Position numbers and translations under genes: made by a program. DNA of 64,000 nucleotides, from positions 572,645-636,644 of the forward strand of contig NZ_JACHIA010000002.1 in assembly GCF_014202995.1 (NCBI RefSeq). Reading direction: 5' to 3'. Below, one piece after another: positions 8,841 through 17,797 of the stretch (its first letter is position 1; every line of letters starts with the position of its first letter). The stretch comes from Longimicrobium terrae. GTDB lineage: Bacteria; Gemmatimonadota; Gemmatimonadetes; Longimicrobiales; Longimicrobiaceae. Below the pieces are notes generated by a model. It worked only from the letters and a program-made list of their open reading frames with translations, was not told the DNA's origin and searched no databases.

Positions 8841-9428
8841 TCAGACCGTGGCGGGTGACGCGAAGCGCGTCCGCAGTTCGTCCGCGTGCCGCAGCAGCGC
8901 GTCGATGGAGCCGCGAGCATAACCCATCGCGCGCGCCTCGCCGTGCAGGCGTTCGGCAGTCTCACGGTCACCGCGGACGGCGGCGATCAACGCGAGGTTG
9001 AAGCGGGGGACGGAGTACTCGGGATCGATGCGGATGGCTTCCGTCAGGTGGCGGGAAGCGGCGTCCCACTCGCCCAGTTCCACCTGCGCGCCGCCCAGGT
9101 TGTTGAGCGCCATTGCCTCCGCGTCCACCGTGCGCCCCGGCCACGCGATCCACATCAGCCGCTTGAGCCCGGGCTGTTCACGGATGTCGGCCAGAAAGCG
9201 GCGGGAGTGCTCGGCGGATTCCGCGTAGCGGCCGTGCGACATCGTGCGGCGCGCGGCGAACAGGTCGCGGTAGAAGGTGCGCTGAATGCGGCCGGGGATG
9301 AGCGCCACCAGCGCGGCGGCAAAGATGGCGAACGGCCCGTCCATCAGCCGGAAGATCACCGCGGCAACCGCCATCAGCACGATCAGCCCGCCGAACCAGA
9401 GCAGCTTCCGCCGCGCGACGCGGGTCAT
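8841..9428 (-). CDS. Membrane-anchored tetratricopeptide-repeat protein
   Basis: Predicted 195 residues. Two hydrophobic segments lie near the start (about 10-28, LLWFGGLIVLMAVAAVIF, and 32-47, FAIFAAALVALIPG), followed by a soluble part. The soluble part includes a clear TPR unit around residues 105-150: ALNNLGGAQVELGEWDAASRHLTEAIRIDPEY, then PRFNLALIAAVRGDRETA. TPRs bind other proteins, and this one would face the cytoplasm or periplasm from the inner membrane. No partner can be named. It ends convergently with the hydrolase at a shared terminator. Confidence 0.7.
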   Translation of the reverse strand: MTRVARRKLLWFGGLIVLMAVAAVIFRLMDGPFAIFAAALVALIPGRIQRTFYRDLFAARRTMSHGRYAESAEHSRRFLADIREQPGLKRLMWIAWPGRTVDAEAMALNNLGGAQVELGEWDAASRHLTEAIRIDPEYSVPRFNLALIAAVRGDRETAERLHGEARAMGYARGSIDALLRHADELRTRFASPATV

Positions 9429-9524
9429 GGGCGCACCGCCATCGACCCCGGACGGCAGGCGGAACGGGCCAGAACGACCCGCGAGGCGGGAAGGGGCGAT
9501 GTCGGCATGCGCGTCGGCTGGCGG

Positions 9525-10034
9525 CTACTGGATCTCGGCCGTGGGGCGGGGAGGCTTGCCGGAAATCGGCGGCCTGCGGCGGCCGCGGTACTTGGCCAGC
9601 GAATCGAACGGCGACACGCGGCCCGGACGGCCGGCCTGCGGGGGCGTCACGATCAACGGCGCATCCACTTTCCGCGGCTGCTTCCCGGCAGAATCAGCCC
9701 GCGCGGAATCGCCGCGCGCGGAGTCCGGGGTGGGCGGCACGGGCCGGAGCGACGACAGGCTGTCCACGCGCTTGGCCACGTCCTGCCATGCCTCCGCCAG
9801 CGCGCCCGGGTCGCGGCGATGCGCATCCACCCAGGCCAGCATCTGCTTGTTCGTCACCTTGAACTTCTTGAGCGTCTCGCGCCGCTGCGCCTCCGTGGCG
9901 TTCGCCGGCAGCAGCCGCAGCGCCACGCTGGCCGCCACGAAGCGGTCGCGCGGCAGCACATCCGACTTCTTCTCACCCCCGCACGCGGCGAGGGAGAGGA
10001 GGAGGACAACGGCGTAGAGGGGGCGAGAAGTCAC
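9525..10034 (-). CDS. Hypothetical lipoprotein
   Basis: Predicted 169-residue lipoprotein. GTG at 10034 is chosen because AAGGA sits six bases upstream and it places the signal (PLYAVVLLLSLAAC) at the N-terminus with lipobox LAAC. The mature part is charged and helix-rich, followed by a Pro/Ser/Ala-rich stretch (PTPDSARGDSARADSAGK) and a basic, Pro-rich end. It resembles many secreted lipoproteins with no assigned family. It is divergent from the M14 peptidase gene and shares its intergenic region. Function unknown. Confidence 0.65.
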   Translation of the reverse strand: MTSRPLYAVVLLLSLAACGGEKKSDVLPRDRFVAASVALRLLPANATEAQRRETLKKFKVTNKQMLAWVDAHRRDPGALAEAWQDVAKRVDSLSSLRPVPPTPDSARGDSARADSAGKQPRKVDAPLIVTPPQAGRPGRVSPFDSLAKYRGRRRPPISGKPPRPTAEIQ

Positions 10035-10172
10035 ATTCGTTCCTTGTCGATAACCACAATCCACGAAAAAGGATGCGAGATCCTCCCTCACGTGGATGCT
10101 GAAGCCGGCGCGGAGGAGCGCGGGGCAACCGGAAGAGGCTACCGGCGCTGCCCCGGCGTGTCAAGCGGCGCG

Positions 10173-10203
10173 TTGCGCCCGTCCGGGCCGCCCCGTAGCT
10201 TCG
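10173..10203 (+). promoter_or_regulatory. Putative promoter of the M14 peptidase gene (TTG-N20-TAGCTT)
   Basis: TTG at 10173-10175 is separated by 20 bases from TAGCTT at 10196-10201. It shares architecture with the dxs, MATE, upp and tRNA upstream regions. The predicted transcript start leaves a leader of about 40 bases containing two GATCCA(T)CC motifs. Confidence 0.5.
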
Positions 10204-10248
10204 CACGGACGATCGATCCATCCACGATCCACCCGCAGACGCCAACGA

Positions 10249-12783
10249 ATGCCACGTCTCTCGTCACGCGCCCGCCTGCTGCCGGCGGCGGTGGTTGCGG
10301 CGCTCGCCGCCGCGCACCCGCTGGGGGCGCAGGGCACGCCGCCCTCGCCCGAGCAGGTGCTGGGCTACCCGCTGGGCGAACACTTTACCCCGTACGCCGG
10401 GGTGCAGCGCTACAGCCAGGCGCTGGCGGAGGCGTCGCCCCTGGTGGACTACCGGCCGTACGGCCGCACGCCGGAAGGCCGCGAGCTGTTTCAGCTGGTG
10501 ATCGCGTCGCCGCGCAACCTGCAGAACCTGCCCGCCATCCTGGCCGCCAACGCCGAGCTCACCCGGCCGGAAACCAGCGCCGAACGCGCGCGGCAGGTGG
10601 CGGCTTCCAATCCGGCCGTGGTCTACTTCAGCTACGGCGTGCACGGCAATGAAAGCTCGTCCAGCGAGGCCGCGCTGTGGACCGCGTGGGACCTGGCCCG
10701 CGACGCCGCCGAGGTGCGCGGGGTGCTGGATTCGCTCATCGTCATCATCGACCCCGTCACTAACCCCGACGGGCGCGACCGGTACGTGAACTGGTTCCAG
10801 TCCGTGGTGGGCGCGGCGCCCAACGTCAATCCGCAGGCGCGCGAGCATCGCGAGCCGTGGCCGGGCGGCCGCTTCAACCACTACCTGTTCGACCTGAACC
10901 GCGACTGGAGCTGGGCCACGCAGCCGGAGACCAAGGCGCGGCTGGCGACGTGGTGGCAGTGGAATCCGCAGGTGCACGTGGACTTTCACGAGATGTTCTA
11001 CAACTCGTCGTACTTCTTCTTTCCCGCGGCGGCGCCCATCAACCCCATTTACCCGGAGCACATCCTGGCGTGGGGGCGGCGCTTCGGGCAGGGGAACGCG
11101 CGGGCGTTCGATGCGCAGGGCTGGGCCTACTACAGCGGCGAAGCGTTTGACCTGTTCTACCCCGGCTACGGCGACTCGTGGCCCAGCCTGACCGGCGCGG
11201 TGGGGATGACGTACGAGCAGGCCGGGCACGGCGCGGCGGGGCTGGCCATTCAGCAGGAGTCGGGTGATACGCTGACGCTGCACGACCGCGCCATGCACCA
11301 CCGCACCAGCGGGCAGGCCACGCTGCGCACCGCCGCCTTCGGCAAGACGGCGCTGCTGACGGATTTTGCGCAGGGGCAGCGCTCGGCGGGGCAGGGCGAG
11401 GCGGACTTCCTGCTGGTTCCGGGGGATGATCCCACGCGCGTGGAGGCGCTGGTGGCGCACCTGCGGCGGCAGGGGATCGAGGTGGAGCGCGCGTCCAGCG
11501 GCTTCGGCGCGCGGGCGACGGCGTACCCCAGCTTTCCGTCGCGCGGCCAGTTTCCCGCGGGGACGTACCGCGTCCGCGCCCGGCAGCCGCGCGGCCGCCT
11601 GGCGGTGACGCTGCTGCAGCCGGAGACGGAGCTCAAGGCCGAGTATTCGTACGATGTCAGCGCCTGGTCGCTCCCGTACGCGTACGGCGTCGCGGCGTAC
11701 CGGGCCGGTGCCGGCACGGGCTCGGGATGGACCCCGGTTCCCGCGCCGGCGGAGGGCGTGTCGACGGTGCGCGCGCAGCCGGGCGGCTACGGCTGGCTGG
11801 TGGCGCCGGGCGGCGCGGCGGGCGGGCCGGTCATCCGCTTCCTGGCGGCGGGCGGGCGCGCGAGCGTGGTGACGCGCGAGTCGACGTTCGGCGGGCGGCG
11901 CTGGCCGGCGGGAACGTGGTTCATCCCCGCGCGCGCCAACGACACGGTGCAGGCGCGTCTGACGCAGGCCGGGCTGGGCGGGCTGGCCGTTCCGGTCGCC
12001 TCGGGGATGGCGGAAAGCGGCATCGACCTGGGGAGCGAGAACGTGGCGAGGGCCAAGCTCCCGCGCGTGGCCGTGATTGGCGGAGAAGGTGTGGCCGCCA
12101 CCTCGTTCGGCGGGCACTGGTTCTACCTGGAGCAGGAGCTGGGGCTGCCCTTTGACGCCGTACAGGCGCAGGAGCTGTCGTCGCTGGACCTGTCCTCGTA
12201 CGACGTGCTGGTGCTGCCGGAAGCCTCGCCGCGCGCCCTGCGCGGCGCCGAGGACGCGCTCAAGGCGTGGATCCGCCGGGGCGGACGGCTGGTGGCGGTG
12301 GGCGAAGGTGCGGCGGTCGCGGCCGGGCTGGCGGAGATCAAGACCCGCGAGGCCGGCACGCCCGACAGCGCGCGCGGCGGTCCGTCGCGCTACCTGGCCG
12401 GCCGCGAGGAGCGGCAGCGGCAGGAGTGGCGGCAGGAGGTGCCGGGGACCATCCTTCCGCTGCGGCTGGACCCCGCGCACCCGCTGGCGTTCGGCGCCGG
12501 GCTGGACGGCCGCCCGGACGAGACGTTCGCGCTGCACACCGGCTCGCTGGTGTTCGAGCCGGCGGAGGACGTGGAGACGGTGGCGTACTTCCCGGAGCGG
12601 CTGACGCGCATTTCCGGCGTCATCAGCCCGGAAAACCTGCGGCGGCTGCAGCAGGGGTCGTGGGTGGTGAGCAAGCGGATGGGCAACGGCAGCGTCGTGC
12701 TGTTCGCGGACGATCCGCTCTTCCGCCTGTTCTGGCGCGCCACCAACCCCATCTACGTCAACGCGATCCTGCTGGGCCCCTGA
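10249..12783 (+). CDS. Secreted M14-family zinc carboxypeptidase-like protein
   Basis: Predicted 844-residue exported peptidase. It has a signal peptide (VVAALAAAHPLGAQ) and a peptidase M14 domain at about residues 40-350. Zinc ligands can be placed in HGNE (His132 and Glu135) and VDFHEM (His247), and TYEQAG near 320 is a likely catalytic Glu region. The C-terminal half (about 600-780) has a glutamine-amidotransferase-like look (GLPFDAVQAQELSSLDLSSY, then DVLVLPEAS), often found in large Gemmatimonadota and Bacteroidota M14 proteins. It probably degrades peptides outside the inner membrane. ATG at 10249 lacks a clear Shine-Dalgarno, as do other starts here. Confidence 0.88.
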   Translation: MPRLSSRARLLPAAVVAALAAAHPLGAQGTPPSPEQVLGYPLGEHFTPYAGVQRYSQALAEASPLVDYRPYGRTPEGRELFQLVIASPRNLQNLPAILAANAELTRPETSAERARQVAASNPAVVYFSYGVHGNESSSSEAALWTAWDLARDAAEVRGVLDSLIVIIDPVTNPDGRDRYVNWFQSVVGAAPNVNPQAREHREPWPGGRFNHYLFDLNRDWSWATQPETKARLATWWQWNPQVHVDFHEMFYNSSYFFFPAAAPINPIYPEHILAWGRRFGQGNARAFDAQGWAYYSGEAFDLFYPGYGDSWPSLTGAVGMTYEQAGHGAAGLAIQQESGDTLTLHDRAMHHRTSGQATLRTAAFGKTALLTDFAQGQRSAGQGEADFLLVPGDDPTRVEALVAHLRRQGIEVERASSGFGARATAYPSFPSRGQFPAGTYRVRARQPRGRLAVTLLQPETELKAEYSYDVSAWSLPYAYGVAAYRAGAGTGSGWTPVPAPAEGVSTVRAQPGGYGWLVAPGGAAGGPVIRFLAAGGRASVVTRESTFGGRRWPAGTWFIPARANDTVQARLTQAGLGGLAVPVASGMAESGIDLGSENVARAKLPRVAVIGGEGVAATSFGGHWFYLEQELGLPFDAVQAQELSSLDLSSYDVLVLPEASPRALRGAEDALKAWIRRGGRLVAVGEGAAVAAGLAEIKTREAGTPDSARGGPSRYLAGREERQRQEWRQEVPGTILPLRLDPAHPLAFGAGLDGRPDETFALHTGSLVFEPAEDVETVAYFPERLTRISGVISPENLRRLQQGSWVVSKRMGNGSVVLFADDPLFRLFWRATNPIYVNAILLGP

Positions 12784-12808
12784 CCCACGGCGTTCCGGGA
12801 TGATGACA

Positions 12809-12851
12809 GACGGCGCCCGTGCTCTCCGCAGCACGGGCGCCGTCGTCTTTT
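12809..12851 (+). terminator. Intrinsic terminator after the M14 peptidase
   Basis: GACGGCGCCCGTGCT at 12809-12823 pairs perfectly with 12830-12844 around a six-base loop, and GTCTTTT follows. It lies 25 bases after the peptidase stop codon. Confidence 0.85.
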
Positions 12852-12942
12852 GGTCTGCTCCGATCGGCCGTCCCTGTGCTCATCGCCGGCCGCACAGCCG
12901 GTGGTTCGCCTGCACCTCGATCCGCAGTGCGGCAGCTACGAG

Positions 12943-13024
12943 GAACTGCCGTTTCACACGGAGGTCACTGAGGATGCACGGAGGGCACGGAGGAAGAACA
13001 ACAGAAAGCCTCACGCAGAGCAGC
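12943..13024. repeat. Dispersed intergenic repeat, family R, copy 1
   Basis: Starts GAACTGCCGTTTCACACGGA and contains several CACGGAGG units, then a degenerate CTCACGCAGAG half. It is the reverse complement of the right part of the copy at 34971-35148 and is related to 32518-32690 and 25213-25290. The spacer 12852-13652 holds this element, the repeat at 13113-13328 and a putative promoter, but no convincing gene. Confidence 0.7.
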
Positions 13025-13112
13025 AGAGCATCTCCCGCTCACCTGTTGAGACGTCGTCCGACCGCGCTGTTCAGCCCGCACATCGTGCGGAAACGGGACG
13101 CGTCTCCCGCCT

Positions 13113-13328
13113 GTCATCCTGAGCGAGCGGCGACGCCGTGCTCTCGGCTGCACCGTGCATGGCAGCGAGTCGAAGGATCTTGCCACATCGCCGGCCATGA
13201 GCGTCGCGACTTTGAGTCTGATCCGGTCCCCACCTGCCGGGTGCGCGGCACCTGCCGTGGCAAGATCCTTTGACTTTACGCCAGGCTACCGCTCATCGAC
13301 CATCGGAGCGGCGCTTCGCTCAGGATGA
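13113..13328. repeat. Long imperfect palindrome, family S, copy 1
   Basis: Outer arms GTCATCCTGAG and CTCAGGATGA enclose inner arms GAAGGATCTTGCCA and TGGCAAGATCCTT. The same nested arms recur at 22042-22224. The GTCATCCTGAGCG / GAAGGATCT pattern is a widespread class of bacterial intergenic palindrome. Confidence 0.7.
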
Positions 13329-13427
13329 TGAACGCATCGCGAGCCAGTTTCTCGACCCGTTCTGGGCGAGCGCCGACGCCGCGCTGTCCTCGTCGCTCAA
13401 CGCGCGTGGACATCGGTCATCCAACCC

Positions 13428-13457
13428 TTGTCCCAACCGCCGATCCCGATAACTTCG
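13428..13457 (+). promoter_or_regulatory. Putative promoter upstream of the MATE gene (TTG-N19-TAACTTCG)
   Basis: TTG at 13428-13430, a 19-base spacer and TAACTT at 13450-13455 followed by CG. If used, the transcript has a leader of nearly 190 bases before the MATE start codon, unusually long for this window. Confidence 0.4.
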
Positions 13458-13652
13458 TGGACCGTTTTCCGGCCGCGCCCCGCACGCGGGCGCCGCCGGT
13501 TGCTTTCCTCCGGAATCGAGAATCATCGGATGATCCAGCGCTGACCGGGAAGGGATGCCTTCGGGTTCCCTTTCCCAACCCGAATTCTCCTGCACACCCG
13601 ATCACGCATACCCGTCCGCCACGCGCGGCACGGGAGAAAACTGGACGTCCGC

Positions 13653-15080
13653 ATGTCATCCGTACCACACACCCCCGTCGAACCCGACGAACTTCCGCGC
13701 CTGCGCACCGCCATCGGGCAGGCGCTGCGGGGCGCGCACACGCACGACTACACGCAGGGCCCCGTGGGCCGCGCCGTGCTGCTCCTGGCCATCCCCATGG
13801 TGCTGGAAGTGGCGCTGGAGAGCGTGTTTGCGCTCACCGACATCTTTTTTGTCTCCCGCCTAGGCGAGTCCGCCGTCGCCGCCGTCGGCCTCACCGAGTC
13901 CATGCTGGCGATGGTCTACGCGCTGGCGATGGGGCTGGGAATGGGCGCCGCCGCCGTGATCGCCCGCCGCGTGGGGGAGCGCGACGCGGAGGGCGCCGCG
14001 CGGACCGCGGTGCAGGCCGTGGCGCTGGCGGCGGTGATCTCCGTGGTTCTGGGGACGATCTCGTTCGTGCTCGCGCCGCGCCTGCTGGCGGTGATGGGCG
14101 CATCGCCGGAAGTGATCGCGGTCGGATCGACGTACGCGCGCATCATGCTGGGCGGGCAGGCGGCGGTAATCCTGCTCTTTGTGGTGAACGCCATCTTCCG
14201 CGGCGCGGGCGATCCGGCCATCGCCATGCGCGTGCTGTGGCTGGCCAACGCCATCAACATCGTGCTGGGGCCCATGCTGATCTTTGGCGTGGGGCCGTTT
14301 CCCCGGATGGGCGTGGCCGGCGCGGCCGTGGCCACCACCTTCGGGCGGTCGGTGGGCGCGGCGTTCGCGCTGTGGCGGCTTACGCGTCCCGGCGGGCACT
14401 TTCAGGTGCGTCGGCGACACCTGGTTCCCAACCCCGCCACCATGCGGCAGATCGTTCGCCTCTCCGGATCGACGACGCTGCAGGCGCTGATCGGCACGGC
14501 GGGCTGGATCGGGCTGGTGCGCATCGTGGCCACCTTTGGCGACACGGCCGTGGCGGCGTACACGGTCGCCATCCGCGTGGTGATCACCGCCATCCTCCCC
14601 AGTTGGGGCCTGAGCAACGCGGCGGCGACGATGGTGGGGCAGGCGCTGGGCGCGGGCAAGCCGGACCGCGCCGAACGCGCCGTGTGGACGGCCTGCCGCT
14701 ACAACCTCGTGTTTCTGGCCGTGGTGGGCGCGATCTTCGTGGGATTCGCTCGTCCCATTGTGGGCGTATTCACCGAGGACGCGGAGGTCACGCGCATCGC
14801 CGTCATGGGGCTGCGCACGCTGGCGGCGGGATTTCCGCTGTACGCCTACGGGATGGTGCTGACGCAGTCTTTCAACGGGGCGGGGGATACGTGGACGCCC
14901 ACGTGGATCAACCTGGCCATCTTCTGGGCGTTCGAGATCCCGCTGGCGTGGGTGCTCGCCGTAATGCTGGGAGTGGGCCCGTTCGGCGCGTTCTTGGCCG
15001 TGGCGATCGCGTTCTCGGCGCTCGCGGTGGTCAGCGCCATCGTCTTTCGCCGCGGAAGCTGGAAGACCAAGCGGGTGTGA
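13653..15080 (+). CDS. MATE-family efflux transporter
   Basis: Predicted 475-residue inner-membrane exporter of the multidrug and toxic compound extrusion family, normally driven by Na+ or H+. About twelve hydrophobic segments are present in two homologous halves. Recognisable family features include LLAIPMVLEVALESVFALTD in TM1, AIFRGAGDP in the first half and SFNGAGDTWTP in the second. Length is normal. The start ATG has only a weak ribosome-binding site, and about 45 residues precede TM1. Drug specificity cannot be read. A hairpin follows the gene, so it is probably monocistronic. Confidence 0.92.
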   Translation: MSSVPHTPVEPDELPRLRTAIGQALRGAHTHDYTQGPVGRAVLLLAIPMVLEVALESVFALTDIFFVSRLGESAVAAVGLTESMLAMVYALAMGLGMGAAAVIARRVGERDAEGAARTAVQAVALAAVISVVLGTISFVLAPRLLAVMGASPEVIAVGSTYARIMLGGQAAVILLFVVNAIFRGAGDPAIAMRVLWLANAINIVLGPMLIFGVGPFPRMGVAGAAVATTFGRSVGAAFALWRLTRPGGHFQVRRRHLVPNPATMRQIVRLSGSTTLQALIGTAGWIGLVRIVATFGDTAVAAYTVAIRVVITAILPSWGLSNAAATMVGQALGAGKPDRAERAVWTACRYNLVFLAVVGAIFVGFARPIVGVFTEDAEVTRIAVMGLRTLAAGFPLYAYGMVLTQSFNGAGDTWTPTWINLAIFWAFEIPLAWVLAVMLGVGPFGAFLAVAIAFSALAVVSAIVFRRGSWKTKRV

Positions 15081-15141
15081 CGTGGCGCAATGCGCGCGGT
15101 GCGCGATTCGTCCGCGCCACGCGTGGTACTTCCTTGCTTTT

Positions 15142-15179
15142 TACCGGCCCAAGCCCTTGACCGGGGGCTTGGGCCGGTA
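15142..15179. terminator. Strong hairpin after the MATE gene
   Basis: TACCGGCCCAAGCCC at 15142-15156 pairs perfectly with 15165-15179. There is no T-run, but TACAGTTTCC follows. It may terminate the MATE transcript and lies 45 bases before the next start codon. Confidence 0.55.
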
Positions 15180-15223
15180 CAGTTTCCGGGAGTCCACCGC
15201 GTCCGCTTTCCGAGTGCCCGTGC

Positions 15224-15790
15224 ATGCCGCGCTACTACTACGGAACCGTTCCGATCCTGGCCTGGATCATCAACCACTTTCTCTACGGCGGCGTGCATTA
15301 CACGTGGCTGGCGGAGAGCTTTCACCCGCTCGCCACCAACCCCAAGTCCTCCAATCCGTACCTGATCTACGGCGATCTTTATCAGCCCTGGTTCTGGAGG
15401 GACCGGTTCGACCGCTTCATCCGGGAGTACCGCAGTAGCCTTCGGGCCGGAGTAAACGCCATGGAAAGCGCGGCGCGGATCGACAACATCACTGCCGCCC
15501 GGCTCAGACGCATCTGCGATGAGGCAAGCCTGGAGTTCTTCTACCCTGTCGTCTATAGGGTGGACGTGGACGGGATCGTGCCTGACCGGCGTGCAGTCGC
15601 CGGATCCGGCCTGGAAGGCTCTCGTGAGATCCTCGTTCCCGATCTGCGGGAACATGAGTTCGACGTGCTCTTTGCAGACCAGCGCACAGACGATCTGTTC
15701 GACGCGATGGTACGCCGGGAACTTGAGGGCGGGGGAACGCTGACACCCCGTGATGTGCTGGAAATCCTGGAACAAAGGAGTGCCGCATGA
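15224..15790 (+). CDS. Conserved-looking protein of unknown function, first of a coupled pair
   Basis: Predicted 188 residues, no signal peptide. The N-terminus is unusually aromatic: MPRYYYGTVPILAWIINHF, GVHYTWLAESFHP, NPKSSNPYLIYGDLYQPW. Such dense Trp/Tyr/His conservation usually marks a real folded domain. The C-terminal part is acidic and helical (REHEFDVLFADQRTDDLF). The stop overlaps the ATG of the next gene (ATGA), so the two are co-translated. I do not recognise a named domain. The compact two-gene arrangement is seen in many accessory or defence-related pairs, but nothing here proves that. Confidence 0.65.
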   Translation: MPRYYYGTVPILAWIINHFLYGGVHYTWLAESFHPLATNPKSSNPYLIYGDLYQPWFWRDRFDRFIREYRSSLRAGVNAMESAARIDNITAARLRRICDEASLEFFYPVVYRVDVDGIVPDRRAVAGSGLEGSREILVPDLREHEFDVLFADQRTDDLFDAMVRRELEGGGTLTPRDVLEILEQRSAA

Positions 15791-16176
15791 ATGCATACTC
15801 GCCGTTGTGCATGGACGAGATGGCGCACCTGTATCAGCCGGGGAACGAAGGAGCGCTGGATGCCTGGGACCGCTTGACCGGCGCCTTTCACGTGCTTCTG
15901 CTGCTGCATTCACGCCGGTACCCGCGGCCGTTCGCATCCGAGGAGTACGCGCGATCCGCGATTCCCGAAGCGCTGAACGTCCTTCGCGGAACGGCGTTCT
16001 TTTCCCGCGCTCGTGCGAACGCGTGCGCGGTTGCCCGTCTGGTCGCGGAGGTGGCTGATGTCCGCAATCCCGGGGCTTCGTGGCGAGCCGACGAGATGAT
16101 TGACGCCATGCTGGACGAGGACGCGGCCCTGCGTGCGTATCCCGAGCCTCCCCCGGTCCTCGTCACACGCAACTGA
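15787..16176 (+). CDS. Unknown protein, second of a coupled pair
   Basis: Predicted 129 residues, cytoplasmic, largely alpha-helical by composition (ALDAWDRLTGAFHVLLLLHS, EALNVLRGTAFFSRARANA). It starts with ATG at 15787, overlapping the stop of the upstream gene by four bases, so the pair is translationally coupled. Its base composition resembles the neighbours, so there is no clear sign of recent transfer. No catalytic motif is visible. It may be a partner or regulator of the upstream product. Confidence 0.6.
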   Translation: MNAYSPLCMDEMAHLYQPGNEGALDAWDRLTGAFHVLLLLHSRRYPRPFASEEYARSAIPEALNVLRGTAFFSRARANACAVARLVAEVADVRNPGASWRADEMIDAMLDEDAALRAYPEPPPVLVTRN

Positions 16177-16222
16177 AGATACCCGGCAGGCGGGACAGGC
16201 GCGTTGAAGGGCTGAACGATTT

Positions 16223-16296
16223 TGACGTTTCGCAGGCGCGCCGGGCCTGGAAGTTGTTTCGCACCAGTCAGCCCCCGGGAGCGGAGAGCCGGCCGG
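16223..16296. repeat. Dispersed repeat, family T, copy 1
   Basis: About 74 bases running from TGACGTTTCG through TGGAAGTTGT and CAGTCAGCCCCCGGGA to CCGGC. It matches 18520-18597 in the same order with small indels. The surrounding spacer 16177-16408 holds no gene. Confidence 0.6.
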
Positions 16297-16408
16297 ACGC
16301 TCTGGCTTCCTTGGTGGGTGATGAGAAAAACGGCCCCGCGGTTCTTCCGTTGGGCCGTCTTCTGTGGTTTCCCATGCGGCACCTGGATCCAGATCCCGCC
16401 TCAGCCGG

Positions 16409-16585
16409 TCAGGTGGCCTGCGGGCACTTGATGGGCTTCACCACGCACGATTCGCCCCCGGACGCAGTGGGGACGCAGGTTTCCACGTAACACTTCAGTT
16501 CCTGCGCATACAGCAGAGACGAACCGCCCAGCGCGAGGGCCGCGAAGGCCAGGAGCAGGAGACGCGAGCGGAGAATGGCGGGCAT
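16409..16585 (-). CDS. Tiny exported four-cysteine peptide (peptide C)
   Basis: Predicted 58-residue precursor. The start at 16585 is supported by GGAG seven bases upstream. The signal peptide (RSRLLLLAFAALALGGSSLL, then YAQ) leaves a mature peptide of about 30 residues: ELKCYVETC, a loop, SCVVKPIKCPQAT. Its Cys spacing is Cx4C-x9-C-x6-C, identical to peptide D at 18139-18318. It follows the frameshifted propeller gene in the same direction. An exported disulfide-bonded product is likely; function is unknown. Confidence 0.7.
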   Translation of the reverse strand: MPAILRSRLLLLAFAALALGGSSLLYAQELKCYVETCVPTASGGESCVVKPIKCPQAT

Positions 16586-16647
16586 GACGAGGCTCCGGTT
16601 TGCGGGTCTGGGCTCGCCGGGCAGGCGCCCGGCGCAAGCAGCTGCGA

Positions 16648-17797
16648 TCAACGGGCGGGGCGAAACCGGTACAGGGAAACGGTTTCCCGTTCATCCGCGT
16701 CCATCTCGCGGCCCAGAAGCCAGTCTTCGCCGATCTCCAGCACGTGCATCCGGCCGGGGATGCGAATGGTGGCTGCCAGCGCGCCGTCCGGCCTGAACAC
16801 CCACCACGTCGCGGGCTGGTCCCACTCACGCGGCAGGCGCGACTCGCCCACCCACAACCGCCCGGCGCGATCCACGTTCAGCGCGGCGTACGGGGGAAGC
16901 GCGTCCGGGTACGGGATCTCACCCGGCGGTGGGCCCTCACCATCCCGGCTGCTGCCGCTGGTCACCAGACGCTTCCAGTACTGGTTGATGTCCGCCGCAG
17001 CCACCCGCTTGCGATCAGCGGGGACGCGGAGCAGGTGACGGCTGGATCCATCCAGGCCGAACGCACGGATCGCGGCATCCTCTCCCGTCCCCACGTACAG
17101 ATCATTTCCGGAGATCGCCATCACCGTGCGCCGGCCAAAGGGCAGCGACTGCAGCCGGAATCCGCGCCCGTCCGGGCTCACCGACGCGTACTGCTCGGTC
17201 GATGGCACCTCGGCGACCTGGCCGATGAGCGCGCCCGCCGGCGAGACGCGGAGAAGGGCAGACCGTTCGCGGCGCACCCCGGTCTTGAACTCCGCCGTAT
17301 TGCTGGCCGCCGCGTCGCTGGCCAACAGCAGCGATCCGTCAGGATAGGCGCCCACCATGCGGGGAAAGGTGCCGACCGCTTCCGGCATCGGGACAGATGA
17401 CAGAAACGTCCCGTCGCCGCCAAACCGGGAGATCCGCGACGCGAGCACATCCCACACAATGAGCGTGTCGCCGCGTGCCGATCCACGCGGGCGCGCGAAA
17501 CTCGCCGGGGCCGTCGCCCTCGCGCCCCAGGTTGCGTACCGGCCTGCCCTCCGCGGTGAAGATGCGGACCTGGTGTGATCCCGCGTTGGCGATGGCGATG
17601 CTTCCGTCGCGCAGCCGGGTTCCCGCCATCACCCGGTGCAGGCTCTCCGCGCCGTCCTCCGCGCCGATCCGCATGACCGGATTCGCATCGAGCATCCACT
17701 GCGCCGCCTGGCCCGCGCCAGTCCCGCCGGACTCGGCCTTCTCCCCGCAGCCGGCAAAGAGGACGAGCGAGAGAGCGAGGAGAAACTCAGTCCGCAT
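16648..17797 (-). pseudogene. Beta-propeller lipoprotein interrupted by a frameshift
   Basis: The N-terminal part (from 17797, signal LLALSLVLFAGC) carries blade motifs HQVRIFTAEGRPVRNLG and EGDGPGEFRAPAWI, then leaves frame near 17465. The C-terminal part resumes in another frame as GDTLIVWDVLASRISRFGGDG and runs to RFRPAR at 16648. Restoring one base near 17465-17475 would give an intact propeller of about 383 residues, much like the one at 6275-7381. It is either a recent pseudogene or a sequencing error. Its start overlaps the end of the upstream lipoprotein gene by 11 bases, implying coupling. Confidence 0.7.

Noticed and set aside
12800-13273. Open frames in the long spacer after the M14 peptidase
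   Set aside because: They cover the terminator and dispersed repeats; no domain or start signal.
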